Shown: positions 14,485 to 21,421 of the stretch, piece by piece
Numbering within the stretch: the stretch's first letter is position 1
Layout of the letters: every line of letters starts with the position of its first letter
Assembly (NCBI GenBank): GCA_035711465.1
Contig: DASTCC010000014.1
Location: 1-27,324 of the forward strand
Origin: DASTCC01 sp035711465
Lineage (GTDB): Bacteria; Acidobacteriota; Vicinamibacteria; Vicinamibacterales; SCN-69-37
DNA: 27,324 nt
Reading direction: 5' to 3'
Notes under the pieces: model-generated
Databases searched by the model: none
What the model saw: only the letters and a program-made list of their open reading frames with translations
Told to the model about the DNA's origin: nothing
Program-made: the position numbers and the translations under genes

Positions 14485-16262
14485 CGGCGCGGTTACGCCA
14501 GATCGTCACCGGCATCTCGGTCGCGGCGATCGTCGTGACGATCGGCGTCGCGCGCGCCGGCCGGCAACAGAGCGATGGCGCGCCGCCGATGCTCGCGCGG
14601 GCCGTCGATCCGGTCATCGCCGCGCTGTGGTCCGGCTACGACACGGCGGCGGCGATCGAGCACGTGCGCGTGATCGGGCCGACGTGGCGGCTCGGCGGCA
14701 ATGCCAGCTTCGACGCCGCCATCGATCGCGTGCGCGACCGACTGCAGGCCGGCGGGTTCGATCGATCGAACCTTCGCGTCGAAGAGTACGGCGGCGGCGC
14801 CGGACGAGGCTGGGAGCATACGATCGGCACCTTGGCGCTCGTGAAGCCTGGCGCCGCCGACGAGATCGTGCTCTCGCGCGAGACGCATCGCGTCGCGCTC
14901 GCCATCAACTCCTTCCCGACGCCGGCTGGCGGCGTCGTCGCCCGGCTCGTCGACGTCGGCCGCGGCGCCGCTGACGCCGACTACGCCGGCAAGGATCTCA
15001 AGGGCGCCGTGGTGCTCGGCGACGCGGCGCTCGGCACGTTGTGGCGCCGCGCGGTGACCACCGGCGGCGCGATCGGCGTGATCTCGACGTCGCTCCCCTC
15101 CTATATCAATCCCGACGCGCCCGGCGCGAAGGCGACGCCGCGCGATCAGTGGGACATCCTGCAGTGGGGCAACGTGCCCTTCGACGAGGCGCGCAAAGGC
15201 TTCGGGTTCAAGGCCTCGCCGCGCGCGGCAGCGACGTTGCGAAAGGCGCTCGCCGATCGCGCCGCCGGCCAGGTCGAGGTCCGGGTGACGATCGCCGCGA
15301 CGTTCTCGGGCAAGCCGACGCGGACGCTGATCGCGGAGTTTCCCGGCACGATGGCGGCCGACGAGCGCGTCGTGCTCGCCGCGCACGTGCAGGAGCCGGG
15401 CGCCAACGACAACGCCAGCGGCGTCGCGACGCTGGCGGAGCTGGCGCACGCGCTCGACGCGGCGATTCGATCCGGCAGCATTCCCCGGCCGAAACGAACG
15501 ATCACGATGCTCTGGCTCGACGAGATCGGCGGCAGCCGGCAGTGGATTCGCGATCATCCCGCCGAAGCGAAGAACGTCAAGTACATGTTCTCGCTCGACA
15601 TGACCGGCGAGGACGTCGCCAGGACCGGCGGCGCGTTCCTGATCGAGCGCTGGCCGGATCCGGGCGCGGTCTGGGACCGGCCATGGGATCCGCACAGCGA
15701 ATGGGGCCGCGGCGACGTCAAACCCGAGTCGCTGACAGGCGACATCATCAGCGATCTGCATCTCGCGATCTGCCGGCGCGTGGCCCGCCGGACCGGCTGG
15801 AACGTGACCACCAACCCTTACGAAGGCGGCAGCGATCACACCGTTTTCGGCGACGCGGGTGTGCCGTCGCTGCTGAACTGGCACTTTACGGATCGCTACT
15901 ATCACACCAACATGGACACGCCCGATAAGACGAGCGCGGCCGAGATGCGCAACGTCGGCGTGGCGGTCGGGACATCGGCGTGGCTGATGGCCTCCGCGGA
16001 TACGCAATTGGCCGTCGACGTCGGCACGCTCGTCGGCGACGCCGGTCGTCTGCGCATCGGGCGCGAACAGCGCGAGGGCGCGGCCATTGCCGCCGCGGCG
16101 GCCGATCGTGCCGCAGCGACCGCGCTCGAGGCGACCATCGTCGCCGCCTGGCGCAAGTGGTACGGCGAAGCGGTGATGAGCGCCTCGCGGCTCGTCGTCG
16201 GACCAGCGACGCCCGAGCTCGAGGCGCAGCTGCGGGCGATCGCCGAGCCGTTTGTCCGTTGA
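14481..16262 (+). CDS. Exported M28-family zinc peptidase, atypical active site
   Basis: A 593-residue protein with an N-terminal basic-plus-hydrophobic segment (residues 1-28, signal peptide or anchor), a protease-associated-like insert (about 130-230), and the M28 metal centre: His302 (AAHVQEPG), Asp310 (GANDNASG), Glu348 (LDEIGGS), Asp373 (SLDMTGED) and His475 (YYHTNMDTPDK). In typical M28 aminopeptidases the bridging pair is EE, the first Glu being the general base; here it is Asp347-Glu348. GANDNASG and the final HTNMDTPDK leave no doubt about the family. Expected role: release of N-terminal residues from peptides in the periplasm or outside the cell. The C-terminal 100 residues are Ala-rich helix. 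Start ATG overlaps the M49 stop; the next gene follows after 49 bases. Confidence 0.88.
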   Translation: MTARLRQIVTGISVAAIVVTIGVARAGRQQSDGAPPMLARAVDPVIAALWSGYDTAAAIEHVRVIGPTWRLGGNASFDAAIDRVRDRLQAGGFDRSNLRVEEYGGGAGRGWEHTIGTLALVKPGAADEIVLSRETHRVALAINSFPTPAGGVVARLVDVGRGAADADYAGKDLKGAVVLGDAALGTLWRRAVTTGGAIGVISTSLPSYINPDAPGAKATPRDQWDILQWGNVPFDEARKGFGFKASPRAAATLRKALADRAAGQVEVRVTIAATFSGKPTRTLIAEFPGTMAADERVVLAAHVQEPGANDNASGVATLAELAHALDAAIRSGSIPRPKRTITMLWLDEIGGSRQWIRDHPAEAKNVKYMFSLDMTGEDVARTGGAFLIERWPDPGAVWDRPWDPHSEWGRGDVKPESLTGDIISDLHLAICRRVARRTGWNVTTNPYEGGSDHTVFGDAGVPSLLNWHFTDRYYHTNMDTPDKTSAAEMRNVGVAVGTSAWLMASADTQLAVDVGTLVGDAGRLRIGREQREGAAIAAAAADRAAATALEATIVAAWRKWYGEAVMSASRLVVGPATPELEAQLRAIAEPFVR

Positions 16263-16302
16263 ACACGACTTGCGCCGCGATGCGCGCGGCGAGATCGATT
16301 CC

Positions 16303-16309
16303 GGAGGAG
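16303..16309 (+). promoter_or_regulatory. Strong Shine-Dalgarno site (GGAGGAG)
   Basis: GGAGGAG ends 2 bases before the ATG at 16312 (GGAGG is 4 bases away). It decides the start: an upstream in-frame GTG-type extension to 16252 would place 20 polar residues before a clean signal peptide and overlap the preceding stop codon. Confidence 0.7.
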
Positions 16310-16311
16310 TC

Positions 16312-18483
16312 ATGACCCGTTCCGCGCGCGTGGCGACGGCAATCGTCGCGATGTTGGCCCTGTCCGATGCCGGCCGCGCCCAGACCAAGCCACCCGCTCC
16401 AGCGGCAGGCGCGCCGACGCGCGAGGCGCTGATGCTCGCGGTCGATCGGCTGATGGTCGATCGGACATATCCGGAGCCGGCGGCGGGTGCGACCGACGCC
16501 GTCGCGACCCGCATCGCGCGCGATCGCGAGATGCTGCAACGGGCGTTGAAGTCGGACGACGCGGCGATGCGCCGTCTCGCCGTGCGATCGCTCGGCCGCT
16601 TCGAGCGACCCGCCGACGTCCCCGCGCTCGCGCCGTTCCTCGATGACGCCGACGAGGGCGTGCGCATCGAGGCCGCGCAGGCGCTCGCGCAGACGATGCA
16701 GAACAGCCGCGACGCGGCGGTGCAGCCGGCGGTCGACGTCATTCGCAAGCGCCTGCCCGGCACGACCGGCAATTTCCGCCGCATGCTGCTGCAGGCGCTC
16801 GGCCGTCTCAGGACGGATGCGGCGACGACGAAGCAGCTCGAGCAGTGGCTCGTGACCGAACAGAGAGCCGACGACGCGGTGGTGTGGCTCGCGCCGGTGC
16901 TGATTCGCGATCGCGCCTACCGGCCCGCGGACCAGACGACGGCGGCGCTGCGCAAGCTCGCCGATCCCGAGAGTCCGACGGTGCCACCGAATCCGTTCGC
17001 GATTCAGGCGCTCGCGACCTCGCTGACCGAGAACGACGCGACGCTGCTCGCGCGCGCGCTGGGCTACCGCTGCGCCACCGGCGCCGATCCGGCGTGCGGT
17101 TGGGAAGTGCGCTACGCGGCGGTCGCTGCCACGAATCGCGCCTGGACCGCGCTCGATCGTCCGTTCGAGCTGACGCTGCGCGATCCCGCGTTCCAGGTGC
17201 GGCTGGCGGCGCTGCGCAAGCTCGCGACGACGATTCCGACGAGGCAGACGTGCGCGCCGTTGATCAGCGCGTTCGCCGATCCGATGCCGACGGTCGCGCT
17301 CGAGGCGATGACGCTCGTCGATCCGAAGTGCCGCGAGGCCGAGGACATCAAGCAGCGGCTCGCCGGCCAGACGGCCGAGCTCTCCAAACCAGCGAGTGCG
17401 TCGGCGTGGCACGTGCCGGCGCGCGCGTTCGAGTCGCTTGTGCGTTTCGATCCGGAGCGCGCCGGCGCTGTCATGCGAGACGTCGCGACTAAGCACGCCG
17501 CGTGGCAGGTCCGCGCGGCTGCGGCGCGCGTCGCGGTGACGCTGAAGGACGAAACGACGCTCAAGACACTGGCCTCGGACAAGGAGCCGAACGTCCGCAC
17601 GGAGGCGATTGCCGGCCTGACCCGGCTGAAGAGTCCCGCGGTGGTCGACGAAGCCGTGCGCGCGCTGACCGCGACCGATTTCCAGCTGCTGCGGCAGGCG
17701 GCGCAGTCGCTGCGTGGCACGCAGAACCCGGAGCCGACGATCGTGCCGCTGCTCGACGCGCTGCAGCGGCTTACCAAGGAGGGCAAGGACACGTCGCGCG
17801 ACCCGCGCGTCGCGATCCTCGAGCGCCTGCGCGAGCTCGCGCCGCCGAACGATGCCGGCACGTCGCGGCTCGCGGCCCACCTCGCCAGGTTGACGCCGTA
17901 CCTGTCGGACTTCGACCCGCGCGTCGCCGCGCTCGCCGGCGAGGTGATCGATCTGGCGGCCGGGGCGCCGCCGACGGTGACGCCGACGCGCCGCGCGCCG
18001 CAGCAGCCGACCGAAGCGCAGCTGCGCGCGCTGCCGGTACGCGCGTCGGCGACGATGGACAACGGCGACACGTTCGAGCTCGATCTGCTGGTCGACGACG
18101 CGCCGCTGACGGTCGCGCGCTTCGTCGCGCTCGCCCGCGCCGGCTACTACAACGGCCTGACGCTGCACCGCGTCGAGCCGCTGTTCGTCGTCCAGGGCGG
18201 CAGCCCCGGCGCCAACGAGTACGTCGGCGACGCCCGCTACCTGCGCGACGAGATCGGCATGGCACGCCACGATCGCGGTGCGGTCGGCATCTCGACGCGC
18301 GGCCGCGATACCGGCGACGCGCAGATCTTCATCGACCTCATCGACGTTCCGCGCCTGAACTTCAGCTACACCGTCTTCGCGCGGGTGCGCACGGATCGAT
18401 CGACGCCGACGCAGCGACGCGGCATGGACGCCGTCGACTGGATGCTGAGCGGGGCGAGGATCAAGCGGATCGACATCCGCTGA
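16312..18483 (+). CDS. Exported HEAT-repeat protein with C-terminal cyclophilin domain
   Basis: A 723-residue protein with a signal peptide (MTRSARVATAIVAMLALSDA, cleavage near AGRAQ), then two blocks of HEAT-like helical repeats (about residues 78-145 with MRRLAVRSLGRFERPADVPALAPFLDD, and about 280-540 with VRLAALRKLATT, VRAAAARVAVTL, VRTEAIAGLTRL), and a cyclophilin-type peptidyl-prolyl isomerase domain (about 574-723). In the latter, LTLHRVEPLFVVQGGSP carries the Arg-Val and QGG of cyclophilins, NFSYTVFARV the core strand, and GMDAVDWM the final helix. It would catalyse proline isomerisation in the periplasm, the HEAT part binding client proteins. The last gene of the plus-strand run; strong GGAGGAG site upstream. 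Confidence 0.88.
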   Translation: MTRSARVATAIVAMLALSDAGRAQTKPPAPAAGAPTREALMLAVDRLMVDRTYPEPAAGATDAVATRIARDREMLQRALKSDDAAMRRLAVRSLGRFERPADVPALAPFLDDADEGVRIEAAQALAQTMQNSRDAAVQPAVDVIRKRLPGTTGNFRRMLLQALGRLRTDAATTKQLEQWLVTEQRADDAVVWLAPVLIRDRAYRPADQTTAALRKLADPESPTVPPNPFAIQALATSLTENDATLLARALGYRCATGADPACGWEVRYAAVAATNRAWTALDRPFELTLRDPAFQVRLAALRKLATTIPTRQTCAPLISAFADPMPTVALEAMTLVDPKCREAEDIKQRLAGQTAELSKPASASAWHVPARAFESLVRFDPERAGAVMRDVATKHAAWQVRAAAARVAVTLKDETTLKTLASDKEPNVRTEAIAGLTRLKSPAVVDEAVRALTATDFQLLRQAAQSLRGTQNPEPTIVPLLDALQRLTKEGKDTSRDPRVAILERLRELAPPNDAGTSRLAAHLARLTPYLSDFDPRVAALAGEVIDLAAGAPPTVTPTRRAPQQPTEAQLRALPVRASATMDNGDTFELDLLVDDAPLTVARFVALARAGYYNGLTLHRVEPLFVVQGGSPGANEYVGDARYLRDEIGMARHDRGAVGISTRGRDTGDAQIFIDLIDVPRLNFSYTVFARVRTDRSTPTQRRGMDAVDWMLSGARIKRIDIR

Positions 18484-18489
18484 GGGGTC

Positions 18490-18573
18490 TGACCCTGCAC
18501 TGACCCTGCACTGACCCTGCTCCGACCCTGCACTGACCCTACACCGACCCTGCTCTGACCCTGCTCTGACCCC
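18490..18573. repeat. 11-bp tandem array, about 7.6 copies
   Basis: Seven complete 11-base units starting at 18490, 18501, 18512, 18523, 18534, 18545 and 18556, plus a partial at 18567, all of the form (T/C)GACCCTG(C/T)(A/T)C. It fills the 90-base gap between the cyclophilin stop (18481-18483) and the stop of the convergent S66 peptidase (18574-18576). Read on the minus strand it begins GGGGTCAGAGCAGGGTC right after the TAG stop. A second array of the complementary unit is at 27274. Confidence 0.9.
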
Positions 18574-19659
18574 CTACGCGACCCCCGGCTCGGTCATTCT
18601 CAGCGTCCCCGCGGTGGCGTCGATCTCGACGTCCAGCCCGACGGGCAGCGTCCACTGCGGCGTGTCATGTCCGATCATCGCGCCCTGCCACGCCGGCACC
18701 TTCAGCGGCTTGAGGTGGTTGTCGAGAATCTCCTCGAGCGTGAACGACGCGTAGCCTTCGCCGGGTGAGCACTCGCTGCAGGTGCCGAAGACCGCGCCGC
18801 GGATGCGCGCCAGCGCGCCTGACAAACGCAGCTGCGTCATCATTCGATCGACACGATAGAACTGCTCGCTGACGTCCTCGAGGAACAGGATCGCGCCGTC
18901 CATCGACGGCACGTACGGCGAACCCATGATCGCCGTCAGGACCGTGAGATTGCCGCCGATGAGGCGGCCGCGCGCGCGGCCCGCGGCGATCGTCCGGATG
19001 CGATGCTCGATCTGCGTCAGCACGTTGCGATCGTTTTCGGTCCTCGGATTGGAGAACGTCACCGCCTCGCCCTGAAAGAGCACGCGCCTGGTGAAGTCGA
19101 GCGAATACGCATCCCAGCGGCCGCCGCCGTTGGGACCGTGAAAGGTGATCAACCCCGTCCTGGCGTGGATGCCGTTGAGCAGCGCGGTGATGTCGCTGTA
19201 GCCCATGACGATCTTCGGATCGCGCCTCAGCCGGTCGTAGTCGATGAGCGGCAGCAGCCGCGAGCTGCCCCAGCCGCCGCGCGTCGGAATGATCGCGCGG
19301 ACGTCGTCGTCGCGGATGAACCGGTTGATGTCGTCCGCCCGCGCCTCGTCGACGCCGCCGAGCGATCCGAAACGATCCATGACATGGTCGCCGACTCTGA
19401 CCTTGAGCCCGAGCGCTTCGAGCGACTCGCGGACGATGTCGAGCTCGACCTGGCGGAACGTCGCGGTCGCGGGAGTCACGATGCCCACGGTGTCGCCGGT
19501 ACGCAGTTTCGGCGCCTTGACGATCGATGCCGCCGTCGTCTGCGACAAGCCATGTGGCGAGTGATTTGCAAACAGCGAAGACGAACGCTCGAGCGAGGCG
19601 GGCAGGATCGCGACCGCGGGCACGCTGGCCGCGGCGCGAAGGAAGTCGCGTCGTCTCAT
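18574..19659 (-). CDS. LD-carboxypeptidase (S66 family) with Tat signal
   Basis: A 361-residue S66 serine peptidase, the family that removes the terminal D-alanine from muropeptide tetrapeptides. Seen: GDTVGIVTPA (residues 56-64), IIPTRGGWGSSRLLPLIDYD (122-142), VMGYSDITALL with nucleophile Ser155, FLEDVSE with Glu261, GHDTPQWTLPVG with His331, completing the catalytic triad. Start MRRRDFLRAAASVPAVAILP is a twin-arginine signal, so the mature enzyme is exported, unlike the cytoplasmic LdcA. The open frame extends upstream to 19752 through the divergent gene; the ATG at 19659 is preferred for its Tat signal and the TATTCT box 8 bases before it. The 11-bp array abuts its stop codon. Confidence 0.9.
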   Translation of the reverse strand: MRRRDFLRAAASVPAVAILPASLERSSSLFANHSPHGLSQTTAASIVKAPKLRTGDTVGIVTPATATFRQVELDIVRESLEALGLKVRVGDHVMDRFGSLGGVDEARADDINRFIRDDDVRAIIPTRGGWGSSRLLPLIDYDRLRRDPKIVMGYSDITALLNGIHARTGLITFHGPNGGGRWDAYSLDFTRRVLFQGEAVTFSNPRTENDRNVLTQIEHRIRTIAAGRARGRLIGGNLTVLTAIMGSPYVPSMDGAILFLEDVSEQFYRVDRMMTQLRLSGALARIRGAVFGTCSECSPGEGYASFTLEEILDNHLKPLKVPAWQGAMIGHDTPQWTLPVGLDVEIDATAGTLRMTEPGVA

Positions 19660-19667
19660 GGCATGAA

Positions 19668-19673
19668 AGAATA
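19668..19673 (-). promoter_or_regulatory. Putative -10 box (TATTCT) 8 bases before the S66 start
   Basis: On the minus strand TATTCT is followed by TTCATGCC and the ATG at 19659. The divergent gene starts 25 bases away at 19685; on its strand TAGATC (19672-19677) is a weaker box, 7 bases before the ATG. Both -10 candidates overlap. Confidence 0.4.
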
Positions 19674-19684
19674 GATCCGATTCC

Positions 19685-20863
19685 ATGCACAGCCTTCGAC
19701 GCCCCGTGTGGCTCGTCGTCGTTGCGATCGCGCTCGTCTCGGGCGCATGCAACGGCCGCTCGACCGCGACGTCGTCCTGGCTGGGAAGTCCGGACGAGGT
19801 CGCACCCGGCGTCGAGTTCTATCGCACCAGCGACACGTCGCTGCTGGAGCCGGCCGGACCGGTCGCCGCCTACCTGCTGCGGCTCGATCCGTCGAAGGTC
19901 CGGCTGGACGCCGCGCTCGCGCATGGGCAGATCATGGGCGCCGAGCGGGTGGACGAGATCGCGGCCAGGAACGGCGCGATCGCCGCGGTGAACGGCGGCT
20001 TCTTCAACGTGAAGAACGGCGAGCCGATTGGGCTCCTGAAAGTCGCCGGCGAGCTCGTCAGCGACAACGGGCCGCTCAAGGGCGCCGTGATCATCCGGGC
20101 GCCACCCAAGGAGCGCACCAGCCTCCTCTTCGATCTGATCGCGGCGCGGATGACGCTTCGCTTCACCATCGCCGGCAGGGAGAGGGTCGTGCCGATCGAC
20201 GGCGTCGACACCACGCGCGCGCGCGGCAAGCTGATGATCTTCACGCCGGCCTATCACGAGGACACCGACACGGCCGCCAACGGCGTCGAGTGGATCCTCG
20301 ACGGCCAGCCGCTGCGCGTCGTGGACATTCAGACCAACGTCGGCCGCGCCCGCATCCCGCGCAACGGCGCGGCGCTGTCGTTCGGCGGACTGGATCTCCC
20401 GGAGGCGCTGGCCGCGCTCGCGGAGGGCACCGAGGTCAAGCTCGAAACGACGTGGCGCACGGCCGCGGACGTGCCTATCGAACACCTCGAGAAAGCCGAT
20501 CACATCGTCAACGGCGCCGGCCTGCTGCGCCGGAACGGCGAGATGATCGCCAACTGGGACGAGGAGAACCTCAAGGCCGACACGTTCACGCACGTGCGGC
20601 ATCCGCGAACGCTCATCGGCGTCGACAACTACGGATTCTTCTGGCTCGCCGCGATCGACGGGCGCCAGCCCGAATACAGCGTCGGGATGACGTTCGCCGA
20701 GCTGCAGCGTCTTGCCGATCGGCTGCAGCTCCGCGACGCGCTCAATCTCGACGGCGGCGGGTCGACGACGATGGTGGTGACCGGCAAGGTGGTCAACCGT
20801 CCGTCGGATCCGACGGGCCCGCGTCCTGTGAGCGACGCGATCGTCGTGTCGAAGCGGGACTGA
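19685..20863 (+). CDS. Phosphodiester glycosidase family protein (NAGPA domain), probable lipoprotein
   Basis: A 392-residue exported protein. The N-terminus (HSLRRPVWLVVVAIALVSGAC) is a signal ending in SGAC, with Cys22 a probable lipidation site, although the lipobox is imperfect. The NAGPA-like domain shows DIAARNGAIAAVNGGFF-type wording (NGGFF at about 103-107), GPLKGAVIIRA, RTLIGVDNYGFFWLAAIDGRQ, and the terminal NLDGGGSTTMVV (about 354-365), the two strings by which this family is recognised. Relatives cleave phosphodiester-linked sugars (mannose-6-phosphate uncovering enzyme) or remodel bacterial surface polysaccharide; substrate here is unknown. It is divergent from the exported S66 peptidase, which hints at a joint envelope function. 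It has no clear ribosome binding site. Confidence 0.85.
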   Translation: MHSLRRPVWLVVVAIALVSGACNGRSTATSSWLGSPDEVAPGVEFYRTSDTSLLEPAGPVAAYLLRLDPSKVRLDAALAHGQIMGAERVDEIAARNGAIAAVNGGFFNVKNGEPIGLLKVAGELVSDNGPLKGAVIIRAPPKERTSLLFDLIAARMTLRFTIAGRERVVPIDGVDTTRARGKLMIFTPAYHEDTDTAANGVEWILDGQPLRVVDIQTNVGRARIPRNGAALSFGGLDLPEALAALAEGTEVKLETTWRTAADVPIEHLEKADHIVNGAGLLRRNGEMIANWDEENLKADTFTHVRHPRTLIGVDNYGFFWLAAIDGRQPEYSVGMTFAELQRLADRLQLRDALNLDGGGSTTMVVTGKVVNRPSDPTGPRPVSDAIVVSKRD

Positions 20864-20911
20864 CTGTCTATTCGTCGCCCAGCGTCAGTCGCCGCAACAG
20901 GCGCAACAGCA

Positions 20912-21259
20912 TCACCGCCTCGGTTCACCGATCACGCGCTTGGCGCGTGCGGAGTCGATGAGCCGTTGTAAGCGGCGCGCTTCCGCCGCGGTCACCTCGC
21001 GCCCGAGATCGGTGATGCGGTAGTAGCGGCGGCGCGCGTCGGTTTCGTCCGCAGGTGCGTCCGACGTCGCGATCAGTCCCTGGCCGGCCAGCCGCGCGAG
21101 CGCGTCGTAGATCGTGCTCGCCGTGAGACGCATCTCGTCGGCCGTGCGCACGCGCACGTCCTGGATGATGGCGTAGCCGTGCCTCGGCTCGTCGTGCAGC
21201 GACAGCAGGACTTGGAAGACCTGCGGCGACAGCGGCAGAAAGACCTCGGCGGCTGGCAT
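20912..21259 (-). CDS. PadR-type transcriptional regulator (short)
   Basis: A 115-residue winged-helix protein of the PadR type: LSPQVFQVLLSLHDEPRHGYAIIQDV (helix-turn-helix start, residues 10-35), LTASTIYDALARLAGQGLI (45-64, recognition helix and wing), and the RRYYRITDLGREV stretch (about 78-90) that closes the wing. The C-terminal tail is short, without the second PadR domain. It would bind palindromic DNA near its own promoter. It is divergent from the second PadR and convergent with the phosphodiester glycosidase, so it has no permease immediately downstream. Promoter TGGACA-17-TATAAC lies just upstream; GAGAGG abuts the ATG, too close for a normal Shine-Dalgarno site. Confidence 0.9.
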   Translation of the reverse strand: MPAAEVFLPLSPQVFQVLLSLHDEPRHGYAIIQDVRVRTADEMRLTASTIYDALARLAGQGLIATSDAPADETDARRRYYRITDLGREVTAAEARRLQRLIDSARAKRVIGEPRR

Positions 21260-21276
21260 CCTCTCGCTCGCGTGAC

Positions 21277-21305
21277 GTTATACCGTTACACGGACTATGT
21301 GTCCA
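21277..21305 (-). promoter_or_regulatory. Sigma-70-like promoter of the minus-strand PadR gene
   Basis: Minus strand: -35 TGGACA (21305-21300), 17-base spacer, -10 TATAAC (21282-21277). Each hexamer matches its consensus at five of six bases. The expected start of transcription is about 10 bases before the ATG. A GTGACG...CGTTACAC stretch across the -10 might act as a partial operator. Confidence 0.6.
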
Positions 21306-21361
21306 GCAGGTCGGCAGAATTCCTCAGGAACCTTGCTCAACCGGCGCTCGTAAGTAGACGT

Positions 21362-21388
21362 CAAATGCATTTGTAATCAATGCATTTG
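21362..21388. promoter_or_regulatory. Two tandem palindromes, likely PadR operators
   Basis: CAAATGCATTTG (21362-21373) is a perfect 12-bp palindrome; CAATGCATTTG (21378-21388) holds the same AATGCATT core (21379-21386), centres 15 bp apart. The second lies in the spacer and the first touches the -35 of the plus-strand PadR promoter. AT-rich sequence is rare here, which makes it stand out. PadR proteins classically bind inverted repeats overlapping their own promoter, so autoregulation is expected; which PadR binds is unknown. Confidence 0.65.
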
Positions 21389-21399
21389 TCAGTTACGCT
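21371..21399 (+). promoter_or_regulatory. Promoter of the PadR-permease operon
   Basis: -35 TTGTAA (21371-21376, four of six), 17-base spacer, -10 TACGCT (21394-21399). The start of transcription would be about 21406. It overlaps the tandem palindromes, so a repressor bound there would block RNA polymerase. Confidence 0.55.
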
Positions 21400-21421
21400 T
21401 CGCGGCTAGCCAGAGGCTGAG

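Noticed and set aside
14493..16784. Long open frame on the minus strand across the M28 gene (about 760 codons)
   Set aside because: It is antisense to a gene with intact catalytic motifs. It is Arg- and Ala-rich without recognisable domains, as expected for shadow frames in GC-rich DNA.
15886..18270. Long open frame on the minus strand across the HEAT/cyclophilin gene (about 790 codons)
   Set aside because: It is antisense to clear HEAT and cyclophilin motifs, has low-complexity Arg-rich composition and no start context.
18490..18573. CRISPR-like appearance of the array
   Set aside because: Units are 11 bases with no spacers between them and no cas genes are in the window; it is a simple tandem repeat.
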